Assembly (NCBI RefSeq): GCF_004341845.1
Contig: NZ_SLVB01000007.1
Location: 170,669-234,668, forward strand
Length of the DNA stretch: 64,000 bases
DNA from: Novosphingobium sp. PhB165
Lineage (GTDB): Bacteria; Pseudomonadota; Alphaproteobacteria; Sphingomonadales; Sphingomonadaceae
Direction of reading: 5' to 3'
Below the pieces are notes generated by a model. That model was not told the origin of the DNA, searched no databases, and saw only the letters and a list, made by a program, of their open reading frames with translations. The position numbers and the translations under genes were made by a program. This document shows positions 54,223-63,398 of this stretch, piece after piece; within the stretch, counting starts at the first letter, position 1; each line of letters begins with the position of its first letter.

Positions 54223-55529
54223 TCATTTCCCACCGCCGAATTTGCGGAACGCGGAGACGAGCGCCGGCGCGGCGCAGCCTGGTTTCAGGTGGGATGCGTA
54301 GATGCCGTGACCAGGTTTCGCGTAAGCCTCGTCCGGCAGGATGTAGCCGACTTGTCCCGCAGTCAGGGTCATCACCATCGAGTTAGCTTGAGGCATAGCG
54401 TTGCGAACCTTGCTGCCGATCATGCTGCCAAGATCGCCGCCGATACCGGCAAGAACGAAGTCGTCGATACGTAGCCAGGTGAGGGGTATGGTCACATCGG
54501 CTTGCGGGACGGGAGGCCGCCCGAAACTGTTCGTCGCAAGGTCGTAAGGCCAGGTCTGTCCCGGACAGGCGACGGTCCCGGTATCGGCGGCGATGATGGT
54601 GTCACGCTTGGCTGGCCGCATGTGAACCGGCACATCGTTGACCGCCTGGGCGAGCCGCTGGGCCTGCACATCAAGCACCCCCCAGCCGGCAGCGCCCTGA
54701 TCGACCGCAGGCAGGTTGCCAACTGCCCGCTGCTGCGACTTGAACAGAGGAAGCTGGTCGCCCTCAGCGCCAGGCGCCCAGAGAACTACCGGCGCTGATC
54801 CGGCGTTTTCCAGCAACCGCATAGTGGCGCCTGGGAGATCACCGCTGACTTCGTATCCGCCCTTTTTCGTCACGCTGCGAAACATCACTTGGCATGCGTC
54901 GCATAGTTTACCAGAAGCGCCAGGGGTTTGCCGTCCAAACTCTCCACTCGAAGGACATTGAGCGTCTTGTCCGACGGACCATGCGGATCGGGGATGCCTC
55001 CCTGCCCGGCCAATTCGCCGTTGTTCGTATTTACGAAGGCTTCCCCGCGGCCGAAGCCGATGCGCGCGGGCTGAAGTACTGCAAGCGCCGATCGGCCGGC
55101 CGCAACGGCACCGCCGATGGTTCGCTCGATAAGGCGCGCCTGCGTTGGGCTTGGCGTCCCGCCGTGAAAGAACACGAGTGGATTGCTGTGCGTATGGGAC
55201 GCAAAGAGGATCACGTGGCTGACCGGCAGTCCGAGCGCATCAGCAACGGATTTCACCGTATCGAGGCCGCCGGGCACAGCGGTCACCTCGAGGTTTATGA
55301 GGACAACACGATCCTGATCTTCGCCCAGCGCGATCGCACGCGCAAAGACCGGATCGTGGATGCCCACGAAATCCTTCTCGCGCGGCGCAGTAATGGGGAA
55401 ATCACCGGCATCCGGAGTAATCTCGACTTTGCCGGTGCCGGCAAGCAAAGTTCCTGCGTGCGCATTGGCGCTAAAGACGCCCATAGCCAACGCAGCCTGC
55501 ACAATGAGGAGACGCGCCTTACGCTGCAT
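54223..55529 (-). pseudogene. Neutral/alkaline ceramidase-like hydrolase, split by a frameshift
   Basis: Two frames together encode one protein. The first, 55529-54885, has a signal peptide and GTGKVEITPD…, FASHTHSNPLVFF (family SHTHS zinc motif) and ends NYATHAK. The second, 54888-54223, continues MFRSVTKKGGYEVSGDLPGATMRLLEN…, WAPGAEGDQLP and so on. Adding one G between 54888 and 54889 restores THAKVMFRSV in one frame of about 435 residues. The family (PF04734-like) cleaves amide bonds of lipids such as ceramide in a zinc-dependent way. It is either a recent inactivation or a sequencing error; both halves look well conserved. Confidence 0.78.
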
Positions 55530-55815
55530 TTCTTGCTCCCGTGATCGTTGAAATGAAAGAAACGATGGCTACCGCAGGCCTTCCAATGCGGAGTTCCGGC
55601 ACAGCCGGACGCGCTCCGCATCCACCGCGAATTTCTGCGGCAAGACTGCCATCGCCGCACATTCGAAAACGGCCCAAACCATTCGAGCTACGTCCTTCCG
55701 TGGGCACAGCTACCCGTGCCCCAGAGCGTCGTGCCCGCCATACAACGTATCTCGATTCCGGCATTGAAAGCGTCATTTCGCAATGCAATTCTCTCGCAAA
55801 ACGAGGGAGGGATTC

Positions 55816-56655
55816 ATGGATATCGTGGCGGAAGGTTTGGTCTTTCCGGAAGGTCCGGTGGTCATGTCGGACGGATCGGTCATTGTCGTTGAGATCATGG
55901 CCGGGCGGGTCACACGCTGTTGGAATGGGCGCACCGAAACCGTCTGCGAAACCGGAGGCGGTCCGAACGGCGCAGCAATTGGCCCCGACGGCGCCTTGTG
56001 GGTCTGCAACAACGGGCGCGACGCGGACAGTCCTCTTGGCGAGGGTTGGATTGAGCGGATCGACCTCGGCACCGGACGTACCGAGCGCGTCTACGACGCC
56101 TGTGAGGGAAAGCCTCTTCACGCCCCCAACGATTTGGTTTTCGATGCGAGCGGCCGCCTCTGGTTCACTGCGCACGGCAATCCCTACGCCGAGCATCGGC
56201 CCGCAGGCGGCCTTTTCGCGGCCAGCAGTGACGGTTCGTCGATTGTCGCCGTCAATCGGCGCGCGGTTGCCTACAACGGTGTCGGTCTCTCTCCTGACCA
56301 GTCGCACGTCTATGTCGCAGACACCCTTCAGGCCCGGGTCTATCGCTATGAGAACCGGGCGGAAGCCCAGCAGCCTCATTACATCGCGACGGCTCCCGGC
56401 CCTGTCGGTTTCGATTCGCTCGCCGTGACTGCCGCCGGGAACATCTGTGTTGCGACCATCTATGAAGGCGCAATCAGCACCTTCACGCCGGAAGGTCAGA
56501 TGAGCAAAACTTGCTTCCCGGACGAGACTTACGTCACCAACATCGCATTTGGCGGCGCCGATATGCGCGATGCCTACGTCACTCTCTCCGGGACGGGCCG
56601 CTTGGCCCGACTTCGCTGGGATGAGCCTGGCCTTTCCCTTGCCTTCAACGGTTAA
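55816..56655 (+). CDS. SMP-30/gluconolactonase-type lactonase
   Basis: A 279-residue cytoplasmic propeller enzyme. The ATG at 55816 is chosen with GGGAGG 5 bases upstream; an in-frame ATG at 55783 is weaker. Metal-binding residues of the SMP-30 family are present: Glu in FPEGPV (near residue 12), Asn in APNDLVFD, and Asp in YVADTLQARVYRY; GLSPDQSHVYVAD is the signature blade. The family hydrolyses lactones of sugars or aromatic-derived acids using a divalent metal. It is oriented toward the TonB receptor gene at 56837 and lies divergent from the ceramidase-like gene. Confidence 0.88.
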   Translation: MDIVAEGLVFPEGPVVMSDGSVIVVEIMAGRVTRCWNGRTETVCETGGGPNGAAIGPDGALWVCNNGRDADSPLGEGWIERIDLGTGRTERVYDACEGKPLHAPNDLVFDASGRLWFTAHGNPYAEHRPAGGLFAASSDGSSIVAVNRRAVAYNGVGLSPDQSHVYVADTLQARVYRYENRAEAQQPHYIATAPGPVGFDSLAVTAAGNICVATIYEGAISTFTPEGQMSKTCFPDETYVTNIAFGGADMRDAYVTLSGTGRLARLRWDEPGLSLAFNG

Positions 56656-56784
56656 TACCCCCTGTCCTGCAAAAGCCCCGGCTGACGACGGAAGGCCGCG
56701 TCCATTGTATGCCCTTGTCGGCCACGCAACTGAGCAGACCTGACGAACCGGTGCCGTTCGTCCGGGCCATGAATGAGCGATCCG

Positions 56785-56827
56785 CTCGGCACTGGCGGCC
56801 ACAAATGACCGCCAGTTCCGAGCCGAG
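56785..56827. terminator. Hairpin between convergent genes
   Basis: ACTGGCGG (56791-56798) pairs with CCGCCAGT (56809-56816), and the flanking CTCGGC (56785-56790) pairs with GCCGAG (56822-56827) around a small bulge. It separates the SMP-30 gene and the receptor, which end toward each other. There is no strong T-run. Confidence 0.5.
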
Positions 56828-56836
56828 ATATGCGGT

Positions 56837-59290
56837 TCAGCGGGAACCGAATGCATAGCGCAGCGTCACCCCAATCTGGCGCGGCATCGTAATGCTCGTG
56901 TAGGAATAGGCGCTGCTGTAGGAAGCGCCTCCCGCAAGCGACGGCAAGGTCGTCGTTGCAGGGACATTGCCACCGTACGTCGACAGTATCGTCTTCGTAT
57001 TGGTGAGGTTCTTTACGAACAGCGACACATCCCATGAGGAATCAGGGCTGCGTACACCTACGAACGCGTTCAGAATTGCGTAGCTGTTCTGGTAATCGAA
57101 TGGCGATTGATCGTTGTAGAGGCTATGCGAGTTGAAAGTGCCCTGTGCACGCAGATAGCCAGTCACGGTGCTTGAGAAATCGTGGGTGTACGTGCCGCTG
57201 GCTGTAATCGTGAATGGAGGCAGGAATGACGAGGGTCCACTTGTCCGGCAAGTAACAATGTTGCCTCCGGATGCCTGTATCTGTGCTGCTGTCGGCGTGG
57301 AGGGGAGCCCTTCGTTGCAAGGGACGACGCCGTTCTTGATCCTGCCGTGCGCGTAGCTGAGCGAGAAGTCGGCAGTGAATTCGGGTGACACGCGCACATA
57401 GCCGTCGGCCTCAAGGCCATCGACCTTGACTGGGACGTTGGCAAGGAATCCGCTGGTCGTCCGCACCAGGCCGTTATCAAGAACGAACCAGACGCTGATC
57501 GGCACCGAATAGAGGAAGTTCTGGAAGTTCTGATGGTAATAGTTAAGGTTAAAGCCGGCGCGACGATTCCAGAACTGCACTTTGATGCCGCCTTCATAGG
57601 ATTGCGACGTTTCCGGCTTAATGCTGACGAACTTGTTGTAAACATCATCGGGGACGGTTGAGCCCGAAACCAGCGCCGCGGCAATCGGCCCAATGCTCTG
57701 CGTGCCCTGACGGAACGAGGATCCGGCGTTGACGTAGGCCATGAAATCGGGGGTAAAGTGGTAGGATGCCGAGCCCGTCCAGATCCACGCGCTGTCGCGG
57801 CGGTCGTCAACGGGAAGCATGGCGGAACTCGGGAAGTACGAGAAATTCTTGTCGATCAGGTAACGGGCACCGCCCGATATCTCGAGCTTATCGAGGGGAT
57901 GTGCCGTGAGATTTCCGAACCAGGCCGATTCTGTACGGTTCCCGTGTTGAAGGGTCTTCGAACCCGATGAGCACGAGTAGAAGGGCGCAAAAAGTGTGCA
58001 GTCCGTGGCAGCGTCGATACCGAGCAAGGGCAGGATCGGCTGCACGTATGGGAACGTCGCTGCCGGAATGATCTGCGGCGCGTTGGTGATAGCGTTGTCG
58101 GTCGGCGTATCGAGCCTGAAATAGCCGACGACATAGTCGAAAATCTTGGCGATCCGCTGCTCGGACGAAAGCCGCACTTCATGCGTCTGATACTCGTTAC
58201 GCGAGGCCGTGACCCCGTCGTAGGTCAGGCCGCTTGCCGCACTCGAGGTATAGTACCCGCCGAAATCCTGCGGGGTGGCAGGGCGAAGGTGCGCGACGGC
58301 ATACTGCCCGACGTAGCTCAGCTTCTGACCAAGAACGTGCCAGTCCGCGCGCCCGTTGATGATATCCATTGTCTGGCGAATACGGCGAATGCCGTTCACG
58401 GTTGATAGGCGGTCCGTGGCACTGACCAATCCGACATAGGAGGTGCCGTTACCGGGATCGTCGCAGGAGACGGTCGGGTCGAACAGGCAGGTCGATTGTG
58501 TCTGCATGTAGCTTAGCTGATGCGACAGGAGGTGCTGGTAGACGACATTGAATTCCAGCGTGTCGGTCGGTTGGAAGCGCGCGCTGACGCGTTCGCTCCA
58601 GGAACGCCGATAGGGCCCGTCCGGAAAGATGTCCGGATAGGCGCTGCGCACGCCGTCGAGCTTGTTGTCGTCGATCGAGCCGGCAAAGCGGAGCGCAAAG
58701 ACGCCTTCGACAACCGGGATGTTCACGGCGCCCTGTGCGTTCTTGCCGTAGAATTTGCTGCCCAGCGATCCGTTGACGAACCCGCCGAAGTCATCGAGAT
58801 CTGGCAACTTGGTACTGACCGTGATCGAACCGGAAGGCGAAGCGCGGCCGCGTAGGGTGCCTTGTGGTCCGCGCAGGACCTCGATCTGGCCAAGGTCATA
58901 CATCGACTGGTAGATGTAGTTCTGCTGGATACCGGCATCGTTGAGGTAGAACTCGACAGTGGCGTTAACCCCCGAATTCACATCAAATGCGACCCCGCGA
59001 AGGGTCGTGTTCTGGACCATGCCGTTGTTCGAGTTCTGAAGATTGAGCCCGGGCACAATCTGCTGAACGTCCTCGAACCGCGTGATGTTGTTCCGGGACA
59101 ATTGCTCGGGACTCACGACGTTGAGCGCTTTCGGCACGTCGAGCAAACGCTCCTCGCGCCTGCGGGCTGTGACGATAATCTCGTCGGTGCTGATGGTTTC
59201 GTTGCTCGCGGCCTGCTCTTCGGCCATCGCCGATGTTGCGGACGCGAGAAGGCTTACGCTCGCCAGCGCGAGCGCACGGTACATGCGCAT
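56837..59290 (-). CDS. TonB-dependent receptor
   Basis: An 817-residue outer-membrane transporter. The signal peptide is about 1-23, the TonB box DEIIVTARRREERLLD is near 36-50, the plug has TTLRGVAFDVNSGVNATVEFYLND and IEVLRGPQGTLRGRASPSGSITV, and the barrel ends VTLRYAFGSR. A GAGGA site lies 6 bases before the ATG. The plug and barrel are of the sphingomonad catabolic receptor type. It sits 107 bases downstream of the third LVIVD gene on the same strand, so joint transcription or shared induction is possible. Confidence 0.93.
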   Translation of the reverse strand: MRMYRALALASVSLLASATSAMAEEQAASNETISTDEIIVTARRREERLLDVPKALNVVSPEQLSRNNITRFEDVQQIVPGLNLQNSNNGMVQNTTLRGVAFDVNSGVNATVEFYLNDAGIQQNYIYQSMYDLGQIEVLRGPQGTLRGRASPSGSITVSTKLPDLDDFGGFVNGSLGSKFYGKNAQGAVNIPVVEGVFALRFAGSIDDNKLDGVRSAYPDIFPDGPYRRSWSERVSARFQPTDTLEFNVVYQHLLSHQLSYMQTQSTCLFDPTVSCDDPGNGTSYVGLVSATDRLSTVNGIRRIRQTMDIINGRADWHVLGQKLSYVGQYAVAHLRPATPQDFGGYYTSSAASGLTYDGVTASRNEYQTHEVRLSSEQRIAKIFDYVVGYFRLDTPTDNAITNAPQIIPAATFPYVQPILPLLGIDAATDCTLFAPFYSCSSGSKTLQHGNRTESAWFGNLTAHPLDKLEISGGARYLIDKNFSYFPSSAMLPVDDRRDSAWIWTGSASYHFTPDFMAYVNAGSSFRQGTQSIGPIAAALVSGSTVPDDVYNKFVSIKPETSQSYEGGIKVQFWNRRAGFNLNYYHQNFQNFLYSVPISVWFVLDNGLVRTTSGFLANVPVKVDGLEADGYVRVSPEFTADFSLSYAHGRIKNGVVPCNEGLPSTPTAAQIQASGGNIVTCRTSGPSSFLPPFTITASGTYTHDFSSTVTGYLRAQGTFNSHSLYNDQSPFDYQNSYAILNAFVGVRSPDSSWDVSLFVKNLTNTKTILSTYGGNVPATTTLPSLAGGASYSSAYSYTSITMPRQIGVTLRYAFGSR

Positions 59291-59397
59291 AGATTGTCCT
59301 CACCTGGTTTTCCCCTCCGATTATTCGGATAGGGATGGTTGTAATTGCGACTGAGCAGTGTGCGGGTTCCGGGCGGCCCAACGGGCCGTCTGTGGCC

Positions 59398-60891
59398 CTA
59401 GAGACCCAAGCGGGCCTTTACTTGGGGTTCGACGCGCAGCACCCAGAAACCGCTGGTGCCGGCGGCATAGATAAGGCCGCGCGATGCGTCGTAATAACCG
59501 ATGCCGCCGTGCACGAGCGGCCCGTGGTTGAAGTAGGCTACCTCCACCGGTTTCTCCGGCTGGCGAATGTCGAAAATCCTGAGCCCCGCGTCGCCGAAAT
59601 TGACGGCGGCGAACTTGGCGTTCAGCGGATTGTCGATCAGGTGGTAGGCGATCCAGGGGTCACGCCCCGACGCCTTCCTGACCTCGCAGAACTGGGGATC
59701 ATTGATGGCGATATGCACCATGGAGACGCCGCGTGCCTGATCCCCCGTCACTTCGCTGATGAAGGCTTCGAAGCCCCATCCGAGGGCCGTCGGACGTGGG
59801 TATGGGTGGCAGGTGTCACCCGGCGTGCCGTAAGGCTGCTTCTGGCTGGTTCCCCATTCATTGGAATGAAGCACGTAATCGCGTCCGCCGGCGTGGAACC
59901 AGTCGAGACCATGTCCCGGACCGTCGCCGACGCTCAGGATCTTCAGCGGACGCTGCGTCAGATCGATAATGCGGATCTTTGGCGTTTCGCCGAGGTTCTT
60001 CTTTCCAACGACCTTCTGGTCACCGACGTAAAGCCTGGTTCCATCGAGATTGGTATCGAGCGAGTGGGCGATCGACGGCCATAGGAGCCCGGCCTGCATG
60101 CGGCTGCCGCCGATGCGGTTGTTGGCCCCTTTCGGGTTGGCCCCGTCGTCGCAAAGGTTGTAACCACCGGCAAGAGCCTGACGGTGCAATTCCTGCCACG
60201 GACCGGGAATTTGCGGCGTGAGATCGCAGCGGTAGTCGGTCACCTTCCAACTGCCGGGATCCTTAAGATTGGTGATGTCGGCTTCCCACAAACCCGGCGA
60301 GGCATAGATCTTTGTTGCCGCCCGGTTGAGGCGCAAGTCGTGAGGAAGCTGCCCGTACCCTTCGTAAGTGCCCTCGGCGGCGCTCGCGCCAATGTTCAGC
60401 GGAGGCCATTTGACGTCGCCCAAATGCACCGGATTGAGGCAATCCCGGATGTCGTAGACTGAATTCCCCGAAACCAGGATCGCGCGATCCTTGGCGACCA
60501 CAGCGCGCATCGTCTCGGATGCTCCGGTGACCGGTACCGATTTCACCTGAACAGGCTTCGCTGGATTGCTTACGTCAATTACGACAATCTCATTGGTGCC
60601 GTCAGGACGGATATAGGCGCAGCGGCCTACGCCCTGAAGCTTTCCGACCAGTGGAAGCTGGCCCACAAGCTTGACCCCGCAATTGTAGTTTGCCGTGGCG
60701 CCCTTGGGGACCTCGCCCTGAATTCCAGGCTCTCTGATGTCGCCAACGCCGCAAGCCGCCGGCGACACTCCGCTCTGGGCAGATACCGCCGGGGCCTCAG
60801 CAATAGCGGCACTTTCGCCGATCAGCGAGGCGGCCGCGAGCAATGAAAGAAAGACACGCAAAAACCGCGCAAATCTTCGTGTGACGCACAT
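59398..60891 (-). CDS. LVIVD-repeat propeller protein (exported, copy 3)
   Basis: A 497-residue paralogue of the proteins at 43069 and 44622. ATG 60891 (MCVTRRFARFLRV) begins the signal peptide; a GTG further upstream lies inside the shared element and is rejected. The N-terminal block AACGVGDIREPGIQGEVP…YNCGV is conserved. Repeats include IVVIDVSNPAKPVQVK, VYDIRDCLNPVHLGDV, ADITNLKDPGSWKV, IRIIDLTQRPLKIL and LRIFDIRQPEKPVEVAYF. A full copy of the shared element lies 67 bases upstream and a partial copy overlaps the start codon. It stands beside a TonB receptor instead of a desaturase, showing that the family is deployed in more than one context. Confidence 0.85.
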   Translation of the reverse strand: MCVTRRFARFLRVFLSLLAAASLIGESAAIAEAPAVSAQSGVSPAACGVGDIREPGIQGEVPKGATANYNCGVKLVGQLPLVGKLQGVGRCAYIRPDGTNEIVVIDVSNPAKPVQVKSVPVTGASETMRAVVAKDRAILVSGNSVYDIRDCLNPVHLGDVKWPPLNIGASAAEGTYEGYGQLPHDLRLNRAATKIYASPGLWEADITNLKDPGSWKVTDYRCDLTPQIPGPWQELHRQALAGGYNLCDDGANPKGANNRIGGSRMQAGLLWPSIAHSLDTNLDGTRLYVGDQKVVGKKNLGETPKIRIIDLTQRPLKILSVGDGPGHGLDWFHAGGRDYVLHSNEWGTSQKQPYGTPGDTCHPYPRPTALGWGFEAFISEVTGDQARGVSMVHIAINDPQFCEVRKASGRDPWIAYHLIDNPLNAKFAAVNFGDAGLRIFDIRQPEKPVEVAYFNHGPLVHGGIGYYDASRGLIYAAGTSGFWVLRVEPQVKARLGL

Positions 60892-60900
60892 AGTGCCCAC
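60890..60900 (-). promoter_or_regulatory. Partial copy of the shared element at the LVIVD-3 start codon
   Basis: ATAGTGCCCAC matches 11 consecutive core bases, in the same orientation as the full copy 72 bases away (about seven helical turns). It overlaps the ATG, a position suited to DNA looping or blocking by a repressor bound at both sites. Confidence 0.45.
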
Positions 60901-60957
60901 TCCCCTCCCCAATATTTTGAACCCGTCTCGCCCTGAAAACTGCACAGTTGGAGAGGT

Positions 60958-60976
60958 GAAAATAGTGCCCACATTC
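60958..60976 (-). promoter_or_regulatory. Copy 4 of the shared element, upstream of LVIVD copy 3
   Basis: The + strand reads GAAAATAGTGCCCACATTC, identical to copy 3 over these 19 bases. It lies 67 bases before the LVIVD-3 ATG and downstream of the PepSY-2 stop. Confidence 0.7.
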
Positions 60977-61055
60977 TCCGAACGGTGCCGAAACTCCCTT
61001 TATTCCCGATCAGTTAAGAGGGTGAACAAACCCATCTTGGGAAGTGACTTGCTAA

Positions 61056-62255
61056 TTACTTCCAAAACAGCGCTCGCCGGCCGCTCTTCAGCCGAATTCC
61101 ATACATTTGGAGGTACATCACGAGCCCCGACGACGAGAGAAAGATCAAGGCAAGGCCAGCCAGCAAATCGAAAATGCGGGCCCACAATCCGAACAGGAAT
61201 CCGGAATGAAGGTGCTTGATCAATTCATGTGTCACTATCCCGAAGGGAAAGCCGCTCTTGGGGTAATTGGGCTCGGTCAATCCTGCCGGACTGCCGTTCG
61301 CCGTGTTGATGATCACCTGCCGGGTCACGGGCTCAGCGGTGATCACGACACCCTGCTTCATTCCCCAATAATCCCGGACGCGCAGCACTCTTATGGGAGC
61401 CTGGACGTCGGCCTTGCGCAATCCCGCCAATGTCTCGTCGACCATCTGAAGGACCTGCCCATCCGACAGCCCCTGGATCTCATGATTGCCAGAACGCGGT
61501 TGAAGACTGTGCCAGACACTCTCAAAGCCAAGCCATGTCCCTGTAAATGCCACCCAGACAAGCAGGACGGCCGAGGCCAGCGACACTGCTCGATGCAGGC
61601 TTCTCCATCGATCGCTCGTCATCCAGAACAGTCCCGGGCGATTGATCTTCCGGCGTTGCTTCAGCAGCCGGAAGTACATCGTCAATCCGGTGATGATCAG
61701 CACCCACATCGCAACCCCTGCTAGCAGCTCGAACCAGACGCCTGGCACGTCGTGCCGAGACCAGAAGCGGTGCCATTCCTTGAGGCTTTGGCGCAGAGAA
61801 GGCGGCGGAAATACAGGCATAATGTCTGCTGTCGGCACCGACTTGAGGCTCTCCACGTCGACGGCCTGAACCCCTTGAGCGAACTTGCGCGGATCGCGCG
61901 GCTCCTGACCGAAACGGGCCTGTCCTATCGGCCTTCCGTCAGCCATCCGCAGTTCGACAAACGTCGGGAGCTCGCCCGGATGGCTGCGGTGGAGCGCCCC
62001 TAGGACCCTTGAGAAGGCTGCATGAAAATCGAGGTCTGCGGGCAGCGGCGCCGCGGCGTAATCGCGCTGCGTCATCACGGCGAAATCCATGTTGCCGTAC
62101 CGCCCCTCATTGATCGACTGCATGACAGGCGTTGCCTCGGCGGCTCCAGAGAGAGTCTCCCGAATATCAAGGATCTGGATCCAGCTTCCTGTCACGCCGA
62201 GATAAAACAGGACGACGCAGGCAATAAGTGAAATGACGCGGTGAACCATCCGCAT
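61056..62255 (-). CDS. PepSY-associated transmembrane protein (copy 2)
   Basis: A 399-residue inner-membrane protein starting at the ATG at 62255 (MRMVHRVISLIACVVLFYLGVTGSWIQ). Four membrane helices lie at about 6-26, 170-190, 222-243 and 365-388. Periplasmic PepSY-like parts contain RVRDYWGMKQGVVI and NYPKSGFPFGIVTHELIKHLHSG. It resembles the protein at 18171 in layout (HRW/HRV start, helix pair after about 170, C-terminal LFW), and the two are probably homologous. Its role may be in electron transfer or handling of an iron complex, but it could also serve the adjacent LVIVD/receptor pair. It lies 165 bases upstream of the LVIVD-3 start. Confidence 0.86.
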   Translation of the reverse strand: MRMVHRVISLIACVVLFYLGVTGSWIQILDIRETLSGAAEATPVMQSINEGRYGNMDFAVMTQRDYAAAPLPADLDFHAAFSRVLGALHRSHPGELPTFVELRMADGRPIGQARFGQEPRDPRKFAQGVQAVDVESLKSVPTADIMPVFPPPSLRQSLKEWHRFWSRHDVPGVWFELLAGVAMWVLIITGLTMYFRLLKQRRKINRPGLFWMTSDRWRSLHRAVSLASAVLLVWVAFTGTWLGFESVWHSLQPRSGNHEIQGLSDGQVLQMVDETLAGLRKADVQAPIRVLRVRDYWGMKQGVVITAEPVTRQVIINTANGSPAGLTEPNYPKSGFPFGIVTHELIKHLHSGFLFGLWARIFDLLAGLALIFLSSSGLVMYLQMYGIRLKSGRRALFWK

Positions 62256-63398
62256 TGAATGTCGCCCCTTACAAACGGAATTCAGGCGAGTTGATCTCAA
62301 CCACCTGCTCCAATTGATTGAATTTCCGATATCGCGGCCATCCCCCGCGCCCGCCTCAAGGAAGCGCTGTCCGAGAAAAGGGATGCCGCGACGCCACATT
62401 CGACAGTTGAATACCGATCTTCGCCGTCGTGGATCGGACGAAACTCGGCCAGTTTATTATCATGCCAAGTGCAGCACATAGGCGAGTTAAGCAGTTAAAT
62501 TGCAGAACAACGCCGACCTAAATCGGTAAAATCATCACTATATCTGAAAAATTCTGCGCATATCCGGCCCTCGACTGCTTTGCGTCAGGGATGGCGAATA
62601 TTCGCTTTACCGAACTCGATTGCAGACGCTTGCCACTCAAACTTGAGTAAAATGCGGTGAGTGCGATGCCTCACCTCCCCCCGTTGCCACCACGACTTTG
62701 AGCCGTCCTAGTTTGGCTATGAGGTAAGCTTGCACGCCTACGCTCGAGCGGAGGGATAAAATCGTCGCTGCGAGCCATTCAAATCCGCATCGGCCGGCGC
62801 CCGGAAATGTCGCGAAACGCCGCGGCGAAACGGACAATAATGATTTGAGTCTTATAGATTTTATTTGAAATTTTGCGACAGGCTCTTTCGATTTTTCATA
62901 GTTTTGCGCCTGCTGGATCGATCAATTTCCCGGTTCGATTGTTGCCCCATCCGGCACTTGGATTCTCGCTCACGGGTAAAGCCGTGCACCAGCATTCGAT
63001 CAGTTGAACAAATATTATTCTACTGGTTGAACAGACGAGGCATTAAGATACGAGGCGCTATCCTTGGTCGACCTAACGATTCGCCATGCTTGATTTGTGA
63101 TACATTCAGTTTCATAGCTGTCCGCGCTGTCTCGTTCGAGCGAAAGGTCGGATCTGTACTGATTTCGATTCGCACAAACCCGATCAATGCGAGTCGGATC
63201 AAGACAAGTCGCCAGTTGTATCAGCTGCCATCATCCCGTCAGCGATCACTGGAAGGCCGAATTGCCGACGCCCCAAAGGCGGGGCTATGCCGTCCCATGC
63301 TATTTATCTGAACTTGGTCGACAAAGCCTGCCCGGAGGCCGCGTTTTGCGGCGCCCGTTCGTATGCCCTGGCATAATAATAAATTCGGAGAGGACAGC
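62256..63398. other. Long intergenic region without a recognised gene
   Basis: 1,143 bases between the divergent PepSY-2 and receptor genes. Several open frames exist, the longest being 148 codons at 62865-63311, but none shows a protein-like composition, a good ribosome-binding site or a known motif. The part after about 62840 is AT-rich. TTGAACA occurs twice near 63004 and 63024. Promoters for both flanking genes must lie here. I see no copy of the shared element. Confidence 0.5.

Noticed and set aside
62865..63311. 148-codon frame in the long intergenic region
   Set aside because: It has no ribosome-binding site or motif and an Arg/Ser/Ile composition typical of random AT-rich DNA.
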